Shown piece after piece: positions 24,422-32,466 of a DNA stretch of 64,000 bases. Below the pieces are notes generated by a model, which made no database searches, had not been told where the DNA came from, and saw only the letters and a list, made by a program, of their open reading frames with translations. Position 1 is the first letter of the stretch, and each line of letters begins with the position of its first letter. The position numbers and the translations under genes are program-made. The DNA comes from Halothiobacillus sp045689735. GTDB lineage: Bacteria > Pseudomonadota > Gammaproteobacteria > Halothiobacillales > Halothiobacillaceae. The stretch covers positions 124,001 through 188,000 of the forward strand of contig NZ_CP142685.1 in assembly GCF_045689735.1 (NCBI RefSeq), read 5' to 3'.

Positions 24422-25702
24422 TCAGCTTTTCCAGATGTCTTGCGTGATCGCGTCGTACCAGCCTTGGGCGTAGATCGCTTCCAGTTTTTTGTTGCCGTCC
24501 TTGGGTGAAACCCCGCCCGCGCCTTTGACGGCGATGGTCTTGCCATTTTCCAGTGCATAGACGGCGGCGACGGAGATGCCGTAGTCCGGCGCGACCAGGC
24601 TGTAGCAGGTGTTGACCCAGCTCGGTTCCGGCACGGTTTTGCCGTTGAGCAGGGCGACCACGGCGGCGGCGCAGACTTTGGCTTCCGAGTTGGCCGAGTA
24701 GCCGGATTTGGGCAGGGGGCCTGCGATTGAAGAATCCCCCACGACATGCACGCCGGGGACGAGGCTGGATTCATAGGTTTTCTGATCGACCGGGCACCAA
24801 CCGGTTTTATCGGTCAGCCCGGCCGCGAAGGCGATTTTCCCGGCCTTTTGCGGCGGGATGATGTTGACCACGCTGCCCTGATGCGTCTGGCCACCGGCCA
24901 TGACGGTCATGCGGGCGGCATCCACCCCAGTGACGGTGCCGCCCAAATCCATGCTCACCCATTCGATCATGCCGGGATATTCCGTTTTCCAGCCCGCTTC
25001 GAAGAGTCCCTTTTTGGCGAAATCATTTTTCGCATCGAGAATCAGCACCTTGGACTTCGGCTTATGCTTTTTGAAATAGCTGGCGACCAGCGAGGCGCGC
25101 TCATAAGGCCCCGGCGGGCAGCGGAACGGGTTGGCCGGCGAGCTCATGATGAACACGCCGCCGTTCGGCATCGCTTCGAGCTGCTGGCGCAGCAGGGTGG
25201 TTTGCGCCCCGGCCTGCCAGGCGTGCGGCATCGCCGTGGCGGCCACCTCGGCGCTGTAACCCTCGATGGCCTCGTATTTGAAATCGATCCCCGGCGAGAG
25301 TACCAGCCGGTCATAAGCGAAGGTCTGGCCATCGGCGAGTTTGACTTTCTTGCCCGCGCCATCGATTTCGCTGACCCAGCCCTGAACCACCTTCACGCCA
25401 TGTTGGTTGCGCAGCGCATCGAAGGTCATCGTGATGTCGGCCATCGACTTGTCCCCCGCGAGCACCAGATTCGAGAACGGGCAGGTGACATGATTGGCTT
25501 GGGCGTCAATCAGCGTGACTGCGATCGACGGATCGAACTGACGAATGTATTTCGCTGCCGTGGCGCCACCGAACCCGCCCCCGACGACGACCACTTGCGC
25601 CGTTGTGCCGCGCGCCTGCTGGCTCATGCCACAGGCCGAGAGGGTGGCCGCTCCGGCCACGCCCAGAGAGGCTTTCAAAAAACTGCGTCGATTCATGCTC
25701 AT
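24422..25702 (-). CDS. fccB: Flavocytochrome c sulfide dehydrogenase, flavoprotein subunit
   Basis: 426 residues. The N-terminal NRRSFLKASLG is a twin-arginine signal, so the folded flavoprotein is exported. VVVVGGGFGGATAAKYI is the FAD-binding dinucleotide fold. NHVTCPFSNLVL contains the cysteine expected to bind FAD covalently. PFRCPPGPYERA and the late NTCYSLVAPDYG supply the redox-active cysteine pair used in sulfide oxidation. It oxidises sulfide to sulfur in the periplasm and passes electrons to the FccA heme. The start may be the second Met (25696). It lies 28 bases after fccA. Confidence 0.95.
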   Translation of the reverse strand: MSMNRRSFLKASLGVAGAATLSACGMSQQARGTTAQVVVVGGGFGGATAAKYIRQFDPSIAVTLIDAQANHVTCPFSNLVLAGDKSMADITMTFDALRNQHGVKVVQGWVSEIDGAGKKVKLADGQTFAYDRLVLSPGIDFKYEAIEGYSAEVAATAMPHAWQAGAQTTLLRQQLEAMPNGGVFIMSSPANPFRCPPGPYERASLVASYFKKHKPKSKVLILDAKNDFAKKGLFEAGWKTEYPGMIEWVSMDLGGTVTGVDAARMTVMAGGQTHQGSVVNIIPPQKAGKIAFAAGLTDKTGWCPVDQKTYESSLVPGVHVVGDSSIAGPLPKSGYSANSEAKVCAAAVVALLNGKTVPEPSWVNTCYSLVAPDYGISVAAVYALENGKTIAVKGAGGVSPKDGNKKLEAIYAQGWYDAITQDIWKS

Positions 25703-25730
25703 CTTGAATATCCTGTGACTGAGTTCGGGG

Positions 25731-26075
25731 TCATTGAGTCGATTGCTGGGCGAAAAACGCAGCCACCGCCTGGATTTCGGCTGGGGTATAGCCCTTGGCG
25801 ATCCGGTTCATGATCGTGCCGGTCAGTTTGTCCTCCCGGTAGGCCATCAACTTGCTTGCCAGTTGGGCTGCCGATTGCCCGGCAATGCTCGGAATGCTGC
25901 CTGGGCTCTTCCCATTCACGCCGTGGCAACCCATGCAGGTGTAGCCGATCGTCGCACCCGAAATCTGCTCATTCGCCGAGACCTGAGCGGCGGGAAGCAG
26001 CAGGCTGAGGCCGAGGCAAGTGCCGATCATCGGGCGGAACAAGGATCGGCGAGGGAGGCAAAGGCTTGGACTCAT
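25731..26075 (-). CDS. fccA: Flavocytochrome c sulfide dehydrogenase, cytochrome c subunit
   Basis: 114 residues with a signal peptide (residues ~15-35, GTCLGLSLLLPAAQVSA). It contains a single heme c site, YTCMGCHG, and a candidate distal methionine in GTIMNRIAKGYT. It is a monoheme subunit, unlike the diheme FccA of purple sulfur bacteria. It receives electrons from the FccB flavin and passes them to soluble cytochromes. An AGGAG box lies seven bases before the ATG. It is first in the fccAB operon, downstream of a long AT-rich region. Confidence 0.92.
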   Translation of the reverse strand: MSPSLCLPRRSLFRPMIGTCLGLSLLLPAAQVSANEQISGATIGYTCMGCHGVNGKSPGSIPSIAGQSAAQLASKLMAYREDKLTGTIMNRIAKGYTPAEIQAVAAFFAQQSTQ

Positions 26076-26462
26076 ACGGGGCTCCTAGGGGGTGACATCA
26101 ATTGCGTAATCCCAGCTTCGTATCGAATGAATCCAGCGACAAATAGAAATTAAAAATAGATTTTTCTATTAAAAAATCGCATAAATTGATAGTGGGATGA
26201 TTGATTTGTTTGGCGTGATTTCTGCGCCGGATTTCCATGGATTTGTTCATGAAAATTCATGGCTTTGTTTTAATTTTCAAGTAATTGAATAAAACACGCG
26301 GGGTGGGTTGATCCGCTTTGATAACAGCAGAGGGTTTTGCCGTGGCTTGATGGATGCGCCAGCTGGCCGGGGAGGATGAGTACATTAGAAACTACTCAAG
26401 AAAATTCGTTAATTGCCCGCGCAATTTTTATTTTCAATGGCGCGGGATTTACTATCGAATTT
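26076..26462. other. AT-rich upstream region of fccAB
   Basis: 387 bases without a supported gene, strikingly AT-rich against the GC-rich surroundings (26130-26300 and 26380-26460 especially). It contains the dyad AATAGA-TTTT-TCTATT (26155-26170) and repeated TTCATG. It is the natural place for the fccAB promoter and for curvature or nucleoid-protein binding. I could not pick an unambiguous -35/-10 pair. Confidence 0.45.
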
Positions 26463-26672
26463 ATAGGGAAATAGGCGGGGTTTTAATTTTCCCCCTATGG
26501 AAGCACTGAATAAATCCATCCATGGATTTATTCAGCAAGCCTCGTCGCGGCGGGCTTACGCCAGCTACGCGTTCATGTCCGCGACGGTCTTCACGAATCA
26601 ACGAGTTATGTCGTTGATCGTGTTGGGGCATCCTGCCCCAAGCGGGAAGCGCTGATTTAATCAGCGCTTCCC
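26463..26672. repeat. Hairpin-rich module between fccA and leuA
   Basis: A second large hairpin island: ATAGGG/CCCTAT (26463-26498); CTGAATAAATCCAT-CC-ATGGATTTATTCAG (26506-26535); CGTCGCGG/CCGCGACG with a 28-base loop (26543-26586); ATCAACGA/TCGTTGAT (26597-26618); TGGGGCA-TCC-TGCCCCA (26624-26640); and a near-perfect 14-bp stem GGGAAGCGCTGATT (26644-26672). The CGTCGCGG and ATCAA units correspond to units at 22246-22306. The last stem lies 43 bases past the leuA stop and could act as its 3' end. Confidence 0.7.
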
Positions 26673-26714
26673 TATTCGCCAGTCCCAAATGCGGTGGGCT
26701 GAACCGTACCCGCC

Positions 26715-28379
26715 TCAGCGTGCAGTGTAGTATCGGTTCAGGGCTGCATTTACCGCCTGGACGGAGGCCGTGACGATGTCGGTATCGATACCAACGCCAA
26801 ACCATTCGGTCGGGTCATCGTCCCAACGCAGGCTGATGGTGGCCACGGCCTCGGCTTCCGCGCCGGTGCCTCGCGCGTGTTCCTCATAACTCACCAGGCG
26901 CATCGGCTCGTCGAGGGCATCGATCAACGCGGCGATGTGGCCGTTGCCTTGCCCCTGCAATGGGGCGTGTTGTGAACCCTGATGCCGAACCAGCCAGACA
27001 CGCATGCCGGCGGCCTCCGGCTGCCAGCGCAGGTCGGTCAGCGCAATCGGGGTTTCGGTTTGGCAGTAGGTTTGCTTGAACAGCGACCAGAGCGTGGCTG
27101 CGTCCATCTCTCGTTCTGCCGTATCCAGCGCGCGCTGCACCACTTGGGCGAAATCGATTTGCAGCCGCCGGGGCAGCGCCAAGCCATACGCCGTTTCCAG
27201 CAGGTACGCAATGCCGCCCTTGCCCGATTGACTATTGACGCGAATAACCGCCGCATAGCTGCGCCCGACATCGCGCGGATCAATCGGCAGATACGGGATC
27301 TGCCACGGATCGCCCGCGATCTGGGCGGCAAAGCCTTTCTTGATGGCGTCCTGATGCGAGCCGGAAAACGCGGTATAGACCAGCTCACCCGCATAAGGAT
27401 GGCGCGGATGGACCGGGATGCCCGTCAGCTCGGTGCAGCTGCGAATGACCGTATCGAGATCAGAAAAGTCCAGTCCGGGATCAATCCCCTGTGTGACGCA
27501 ATTGAGTGCCAGCGTGAGTAAATCGACATTGCCCGTCCGCTCGCCCTGGCCGAACAGGCAGCCCTCGACTCGATCCGCGCCGGCCAGCAGCGCCAGTTCT
27601 GCCGCAGCCACTGCGGTGCCCCGATCATTGTGTGGATGCACGCTCAGCACGACATGTTCCCGTTGCGCCAGTCGCCGGTGCATCCATTCGATCTGGTCGG
27701 CGTAGCGGTTCGGCATATGGGTCTCCACCGTGGCCGGCAGGTTCAGGATCACCGGTCGCGCCGCGCTGATGCCCCAGCAGGCCGTGACCGCATTGCAAAT
27801 TTCCAGCGAGAAATCGGCCTCGGTCGCGTTGAAGGTTTCTGGGCTGAATTCCAGCAACCACTCGGTTTCTGGATGCGCCTCGGCATAGGCGCGAACCTGC
27901 CGCACCGCCGCTAGGGCAGTTTCGAGTACCGACTGGCGCGACATTTGGAACACGGTTTGCCGGAACTGCGGCGAGGTGGCGATATAGAGATGCACAATCG
28001 CCCGCCGCGCCCCGGTGAGTGCCACCAGCGTGCGCTCGATCAGCGGCGCCCGCGCTTGCGTGAGCGCCTGAATCGTCACCTCCGGCGGAATGTGCTGCTG
28101 TTCGATCAACGCGCGGACAAAATCGAATTCCACCTGCGACGCGGCGGGAAAACCGACCTCGATTTCCTTGAAGCCCAAGGTGCACAGCAACTGAAACAGC
28201 GCCAGCTTCCGCGCCGCACTCATCGGTTCCATCAGCGACTGATTGCCGTCGCGCAGATCCGTGCTGAGCCAAATCGGTGCGCGGCTCAGAGCCCGCCCCG
28301 GCCACTGCCGATCCGGCAGATCGATCACGGGCATCGGCACATATTTTTGTGAACACCGGGCAAACACTGACGAAGACAT
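26715..28379 (-). CDS. leuA: 2-Isopropylmalate synthase (long LeuA type)
   Basis: 554 residues from the ATG at 28379. It condenses 2-oxoisovalerate with acetyl-CoA in the first committed step of leucine synthesis. WLSTDLRDGNQSLMEPMSA is the HMGL-like N-terminal active site; VVLSVHPHNDRGTAVAAAELALLAGADRVEGCLFGQGERTGNVD carries metal-binding histidines; the C-terminal third is the leucine-sensing regulatory domain. Length and sequence style match the ~560-residue class rather than E. coli LeuA. It is divergent from an Lrp-family regulator. A GGAAT-type ribosome binding site precedes the start. Confidence 0.94.
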   Translation of the reverse strand: MSSSVFARCSQKYVPMPVIDLPDRQWPGRALSRAPIWLSTDLRDGNQSLMEPMSAARKLALFQLLCTLGFKEIEVGFPAASQVEFDFVRALIEQQHIPPEVTIQALTQARAPLIERTLVALTGARRAIVHLYIATSPQFRQTVFQMSRQSVLETALAAVRQVRAYAEAHPETEWLLEFSPETFNATEADFSLEICNAVTACWGISAARPVILNLPATVETHMPNRYADQIEWMHRRLAQREHVVLSVHPHNDRGTAVAAAELALLAGADRVEGCLFGQGERTGNVDLLTLALNCVTQGIDPGLDFSDLDTVIRSCTELTGIPVHPRHPYAGELVYTAFSGSHQDAIKKGFAAQIAGDPWQIPYLPIDPRDVGRSYAAVIRVNSQSGKGGIAYLLETAYGLALPRRLQIDFAQVVQRALDTAEREMDAATLWSLFKQTYCQTETPIALTDLRWQPEAAGMRVWLVRHQGSQHAPLQGQGNGHIAALIDALDEPMRLVSYEEHARGTGAEAEAVATISLRWDDDPTEWFGVGIDTDIVTASVQAVNAALNRYYTAR

Positions 28380-28595
28380 GATGTATTCCTTAAACCAAAA
28401 AGGATTGCGTTGGGGCGTCACACCGTGCCCATCACCGGGTATGGTCGCTCGACCTTCGGCATGGGTAGTGCCGTCGATCGGGGGCGGGTGTTACGCAGGC
28501 CGGGTAAGGCACAACCAACGACAAGGCTATTTTATGCGTCGATATGAGGATAAAGATTGCGTAATTTTCTTGATTAGCCTAATAATGGCAATAAA

Positions 28596-28623
28596 ATTGC
28601 TTTTTTAATAAGATTTAAGCAAT
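28596..28623. promoter_or_regulatory. Interrupted palindrome in the leuA-Lrp intergenic region
   Basis: ATTGCTT (28596-28602) and AAGCAAT (28617-28623) form a 7-bp dyad with a 14-base AT-only spacer apart from one G, just upstream of the Lrp-family gene. The surrounding 28550-28625 is AT-rich. Such AT-rich interrupted palindromes are typical Lrp/AsnC operators, so it may mediate autoregulation and control of leuA. Confidence 0.45.
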
Positions 28624-28628
28624 AAACG

Positions 28629-29102
28629 GTGACCGTCATGCTGCTGGATCGCTACGACCGTCAAATCCTAGAACGCCTCCAGGCCAATGGTCGGCTGACC
28701 AATCAGGAACTCGCCGATGCCATCGGCCTCTCTCCCTCGCCCTGTTTACGGCGCGTGCGCGCACTGGAAGAGGCGGGGTTGATTGCGGGCTATCACGCCG
28801 CGCTGGATGCCCGCCAACTCGGCCTCATGCTCACCGCGCTGGTGCATATTTCGATGGATCGGCACACGCCGGAACGTTTTGCGACCTTTGAAGCGCAAAT
28901 CGCCCAATGGCCCGAAGTGGTGGAATGCCTGCTCATTACCGGCCAATCGGCGGACTACCAGCTGAAAGTCGTGGTGGCGGATATGGATGCTTACCAACAG
29001 CTCTTACTCAACCGGATCACCCGAATCGAGGGCGTGAGCGGCGTACACACCAGCTTCGTGCTGCGCCAACTGCGGGATTATCCGGCGCTGCCCGTCCCGT
29101 AA
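28629..29102 (+). CDS. Lrp/AsnC family transcriptional regulator
   Basis: 157 residues from a GTG at 28629, or 154 from the ATG at 28638 (MLLDRYDRQIL), which matches the family start better. The N-terminal helix-turn-helix reads ILERLQANGRLTNQELADAIGLSPSPCLRRVRALEEAGLI. The C-terminal half is the RAM ligand-binding domain (ECLLITGQSADYQLKVVVADMDAYQQLL). Lrp proteins respond to amino acids. Being divergent from leuA, it may sense leucine or a related amino acid and control that gene, although this is inference from position. Confidence 0.9.
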   Translation: MTVMLLDRYDRQILERLQANGRLTNQELADAIGLSPSPCLRRVRALEEAGLIAGYHAALDARQLGLMLTALVHISMDRHTPERFATFEAQIAQWPEVVECLLITGQSADYQLKVVVADMDAYQQLLLNRITRIEGVSGVHTSFVLRQLRDYPALPVP

Positions 29103-29133
29103 CCGCACCGCCTGCGCCCGCAAACGATGCTGT

Positions 29134-29643
29134 TCAGGATTCCGTGCGCCCGCCGTGCAGCATGTCGGCCAGTTTGTTGTGTCGTTGTGCCAGACTCGCT
29201 ACCAGCACGGCGACGACATGCAGCCCAACCCAACCAAGCAATAGATTAAAAGCCATGGCGTGACGCCATGCGGCATCCTCGTCGCCCACATAGTCTTCCA
29301 AGGTCAGCATCCAACCCGTCACCGCCGTGGACAACATCAACAGCAGCAGAATCAGGGCAGAAGCTGCGCCGCTGGGGCTCAAGCCAGAATCCTGCACTGC
29401 ACGACCACGCAGGTAAGCCGGCAGACGCATCAGTTTGGCAAAGAAAATCCTCCAGTTCGCACTGGGGACTTGGGTAAAACCAAGCGCTAACCGCAGCAGT
29501 ACCAACGAAGCCAAAATGTAGCCCGTCCAGGTATGCACACGATCAAAATCCGTTTCGCCAGACCACCAGGCCACAGCGAAACCGAGGACAAAGCCCCAGT
29601 GAATCAGGCGCTGTGCCAGCGGCCAAAGCGGGCGCGGGCGCAT
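29134..29643 (-). CDS. Cytochrome b561-family membrane protein
   Basis: 169 residues with four predicted membrane helices. Histidines placed to bind two b hemes are seen in RLIHWGFVLGF, DRVHTWTGYILASLVLLRLALG and LGWVGLHVVAVLVASLAQRH. This is the cytochrome b561 / Ni-Fe hydrogenase b-subunit-like fold. It would carry electrons across or to the periplasmic face of the membrane. It starts three bases after the stop of the PepSY-domain gene, so they form a pair; their upstream Fur-like box suggests iron control. The exact electron donor and acceptor are unknown. Confidence 0.85.
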   Translation of the reverse strand: MRPRPLWPLAQRLIHWGFVLGFAVAWWSGETDFDRVHTWTGYILASLVLLRLALGFTQVPSANWRIFFAKLMRLPAYLRGRAVQDSGLSPSGAASALILLLLMLSTAVTGWMLTLEDYVGDEDAAWRHAMAFNLLLGWVGLHVVAVLVASLAQRHNKLADMLHGGRTES

Positions 29644-29646
29644 GGC

Positions 29647-29916
29647 CTACCAGGTGCCACGCTTGGCGATCTCGCCGGTGATTGGATGGTAGTAAATCTC
29701 CACCTTTTCACCCTTGGCATCCCAGCCGTAGATTTCGTAGCAGTTGCCCTTGGTCACCTTGAACACATTCATTTTCGGCACATCTTTCATCGCTTGGGTC
29801 AGCATCTCGACCGGCGGAATCCATTTTTCGCGAGGTTCCTGCGTGCAATCCGGGCCGGCGAAGGCGGCAGAAGTGGCGAGTAGGGCGGCGGTGAAGGCAA
29901 CAACGCGAATCAGCAT
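29647..29916 (-). CDS. Small secreted PepSY-like protein
   Basis: 89 residues from the ATG at 29916, which has a GAGGA box eight bases upstream. The first 20 residues are a signal peptide (LIRVVAFTAALLATSAAFA). The mature domain reads EKWIPPVEMLTQAMKDVPKMNVFKVTKGNCYEIYGWDAKGEKVEIYYHP with two cysteines, a pattern of short PepSY_2-type domains. These often sit next to cytochrome b561 genes and may modulate the cytochrome; function is not proven. A longer frame to 30009 exists but has no signal-peptide logic. Confidence 0.8.
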   Translation of the reverse strand: MLIRVVAFTAALLATSAAFAGPDCTQEPREKWIPPVEMLTQAMKDVPKMNVFKVTKGNCYEIYGWDAKGEKVEIYYHPITGEIAKRGTW

Positions 29917-30217
29917 GATCAAATTCCTCGATGGACAAGAAGCTGGATAAAACGCAACAGAGCTAATGATAATGATTCTTGATAGCATTGCAAGATGTGG
30001 GTGAGTCAATCGACAGGCTGCGGTACAGCCCAGCGGCTCATTGCGTGGAGGCCGGTTTATCGTTTTGTGCCTTCCCGCTTCACAGGATTCGCTGGAGGGT
30101 TAACTGGCAGCGGATGGCGCAGTTGTTGGCTTGGAGTCTGTTAATGCCCGCAGAGCCCCTCTCGGGTGAAGGCAAGCCTCGCCCGTTACGATTCTTCAAA
30201 GAAACCACCCCGGGGCT
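29917..30217. other. Intergenic region upstream of the PepSY/b561 pair
   Basis: 301 bases with no supported gene. The left end holds the candidate Fur box (29962-29980) and presumably the promoter of the leftward pair. The right part lies downstream of the UPF0178 gene, which also reads leftward; short open frames there show no codon bias. Confidence 0.45.
29962..29980. promoter_or_regulatory. Candidate Fur box
   Basis: GCTAATGATAATGATTCTT matches the 19-bp Fur consensus at 15 positions, including the core AATGATAAT. It lies 46-64 bases before the start of the PepSY-like gene on the minus strand, the normal position for an iron-dependent repressor site. Confidence 0.6.
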
Positions 30218-30673
30218 TTATGCGAACGGATTGCCGGTGGGTAGCAAGCGGTTCAGTGCGTTGGCAAAAGTGTGTCGGTCGGCCTGACTGAGCGCGGCGG
30301 GGCCGCCGGTGCGCACGCCAGAATCCCGCAATTGTTCCAGCATGTCGCGGATGCGCAGGCGTTCGCGGATGGTTTCTGGGGTGAAGCGTTCGCCGCGCGG
30401 GCTCAAGGCCAGTCCGCCCTTATCCAGCACGGCAGCGGCGAGTGGAATGTCAGCGGTGATGACGAGATCGCCGGGTTGGACGCGGCGCATTATTTCGTCA
30501 TCGGCTCCATCGAAGCCGCCCGGCACGACCACCGCGCGAATATGGGCGGATCGCGGCACGCGCAGCGGTTGGTTGGCGACGAGGGTCAGTGGCAGGTGAA
30601 GCCGTTCACTGGCACGGAAGAGGATGTCTTTGATGACATTCGGGCAGGCGTCGGCATCAACCCAGATCTGCAT
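30218..30673 (-). CDS. yaiI: UPF0178 / DUF188 family protein (YaiI/YqxD)
   Basis: 151 residues. The N-terminal MQIWVDADACPNVIKDILFRASERL and central PGGFDGADDEIMRRVQPGDLVITADIPLAAAVLDKGG are the family hallmarks, with aspartates arranged as in PIN-like nucleases. LSPRGERFT follows. Function is uncharacterised; a PIN-domain nuclease activity has been suggested for the fold. It follows the SulP transporter on the same strand with a nine-base gap. Confidence 0.92.
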   Translation of the reverse strand: MQIWVDADACPNVIKDILFRASERLHLPLTLVANQPLRVPRSAHIRAVVVPGGFDGADDEIMRRVQPGDLVITADIPLAAAVLDKGGLALSPRGERFTPETIRERLRIRDMLEQLRDSGVRTGGPAALSQADRHTFANALNRLLPTGNPFA

Positions 30674-30682
30674 GGGATGCGC

Positions 30683-32242
30683 CTAGGATGGATGGGTGTG
30701 TGGCCGAGCCGGGCGACGCAATTCATCGGCGACATGATAGAGCGGGTCTTCGGCGATATTGACTTCGACCAGATCCCCCGCTTGGTGCAGCAATTGTCGG
30801 CATTCCGGTGAGAGGTGCCGCAGGTGCAGGGTTTTGCCCACGCTGCGGTATTTTTCGGCGAGGGCATCAATCGCCTCCAGTGCCGAATGATCGACGACCT
30901 TGGATTGCGCAAAGTCGATGATGGTGTCTTGCGGGTCATCCCGGAAGGTGAATGCTTCGGCAAACTGGCTGACGGAGGCAAAAAATAACGGGCCGTAAAC
31001 CCGGTAGATTTTTTGCCCTTGGGCGTTAATTTCCGCGGTGATCCGCATATCCCGGGCGTGGTTCCAGGCGAACATCAAGGCCGAGGCGATGACGCCCACG
31101 ATGACCGCGATCGCGAGATCGGCGACGACGGTGACGGCCGCGACGAGCAACCCCACCAGAACATCCTGCCGGGGAACCCGGCCAAACAGGCGCAGTGAGC
31201 CCCACTCGAAGGTGCCGATGACCACCATGAACATAATGCCGACCAGGGTGGCCAGCGGGATTTTTTCGATCCAAGGGGAAAGAAGCAGGATAAACAGCAG
31301 CAGGAACAGGCCGGCGGCTATGCCGGACAGTCGCCCCCGACCGCCGGATTCAATATTGATGATGGTTTGGCCGACCATGGCGCAACCGCCCATGCCGCCG
31401 AAGCACCCGCTGGCGATATTGCCGACGCCCTGCGCCACGCATTCCCGATTCGGTTGACCGCGGGTTTCGGTGATGTCATCCACCAGTTGTAGGGTGAGCA
31501 GGCTTTCGATCAGGCCAATCCCGGCCAGAATGAACGAATAGGGCAGCACGGTCAGGAAGGCTTCCAGCGTGAGCGGGAATTCCGGCAGATGGAAACTGGG
31601 TAGCCCACCCGCGATGCTGGAGAGATCGCCCACGGTTTTGGTGGGAATGTCGAGCAGCGCCACCAGCAGGCTGGTGAGCACAACGGCAACCAGCGCGGCC
31701 GGCATGGCGCGGGTGAACTTCGGCAGAAAATGGGCAATGGCCATCGTGAGCGCAATCAGCCCCAGCATGATTCCCAACGGGGTGCCGGTGATCCAGTGCA
31801 GCTCGCCCGCCGCATCTTTGGTTTGAAAGTGGCCGAGCTGGGCAAGAAAAATCACGATGGCGAGCCCGTTGACGAAGCCCAGAAAGACGGGATACGGCAC
31901 GATTCGGATGAACTTGCCGAGCTGGAACAGACCCGCCGCGATCTGGATGAGCCCCATCAAAATCAGTGCGGCCAGCAGATATTCCACCCCGTGCGTCACC
32001 ACCAGCCCGACCATCACGACTGCGGTCGCGCCGGTCGCGCCGGAAATCAGCCCCGGACGCCCGCCCAGCACGGCGGAAGCCAGTGCCATGATCAAGGCGC
32101 CATACAGCCCCATCAGCGGACTGACATGGGCGACAAAGGCAAACGCGACTGCTTCCGGGACGAGCGCCAGCGCGACGGTCAGGCCGGAGAGGATGTCCGC
32201 CCGCAGATTTTTCGGGGTGCTGTTCGCGATCAGGTGAAACAT
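30683..32242 (-). CDS. SulP-family anion transporter with STAS domain
   Basis: 519 residues. About ten to twelve membrane helices begin with ILSGLTVALALVPEAVAFAFVAHVSPLMGLYGALI, the SulP signature region. GGMGGCAMVGQTIINIESGGRGRLSGI is typical of bacterial members. The C-terminal 100 residues are a STAS domain (ASVSQFAEAFTFRDD, DFAQSKVVDHSALEAI). SulP carriers move sulfate, bicarbonate or other anions by sodium symport or exchange. In an autotrophic sulfur oxidiser both bicarbonate uptake and sulfate handling are plausible; sequence alone does not decide. Confidence 0.92.
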   Translation of the reverse strand: MFHLIANSTPKNLRADILSGLTVALALVPEAVAFAFVAHVSPLMGLYGALIMALASAVLGGRPGLISGATGATAVVMVGLVVTHGVEYLLAALILMGLIQIAAGLFQLGKFIRIVPYPVFLGFVNGLAIVIFLAQLGHFQTKDAAGELHWITGTPLGIMLGLIALTMAIAHFLPKFTRAMPAALVAVVLTSLLVALLDIPTKTVGDLSSIAGGLPSFHLPEFPLTLEAFLTVLPYSFILAGIGLIESLLTLQLVDDITETRGQPNRECVAQGVGNIASGCFGGMGGCAMVGQTIINIESGGRGRLSGIAAGLFLLLFILLLSPWIEKIPLATLVGIMFMVVIGTFEWGSLRLFGRVPRQDVLVGLLVAAVTVVADLAIAVIVGVIASALMFAWNHARDMRITAEINAQGQKIYRVYGPLFFASVSQFAEAFTFRDDPQDTIIDFAQSKVVDHSALEAIDALAEKYRSVGKTLHLRHLSPECRQLLHQAGDLVEVNIAEDPLYHVADELRRPARPHTHPS

Positions 32243-32375
32243 GGCTTCGGTTGGCTCCTGGGTTGAATCGAGGACGACGGGCGTCGGTTCGTTCCAGGCA
32301 AGTCACCCGGGGGTGAGATGGCGTGGTGAAGAGCAGCCAAACGAAGCCGTTGGGGAATCGATTGGCTTGGTGAAT

Positions 32376-32452
32376 TGGTCGGAGTGATAGGATTCGAACC
32401 TACGACCCCTACGTCCCGAACGTAGTGCTCTACCAGACTGAGCCACACTCCG
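32376..32452 (-). tRNA. tRNA-Pro (anticodon CGG)
   Basis: A 77-base cloverleaf on the minus strand. The acceptor stem CGGAGTG pairs with CACTCCG, followed by discriminator A and an encoded CCA. The T arm contains GGTTCGAATCC. The anticodon loop TTCGGGA between CTACG and CGTAG stems places CGG at 34-36 (plus-strand 32416-32418). It reads the proline codon CCG. It lies 14 bases past the ispB stop. Confidence 0.97.
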
Positions 32453-32466
32453 AATAAATGCGCCGA

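Noticed and set aside
28420..28470. Possible leader peptide before leuA (14 codons)
   Set aside because: It has no run of leucine codons and no clear alternative terminator/antiterminator pair, so attenuation is not supported.
29979..30287. Rightward 102-codon frame upstream of the UPF0178 gene region
   Set aside because: No ribosome binding site, no codon bias, overlaps the 3' end of the UPF0178 gene on the other strand.
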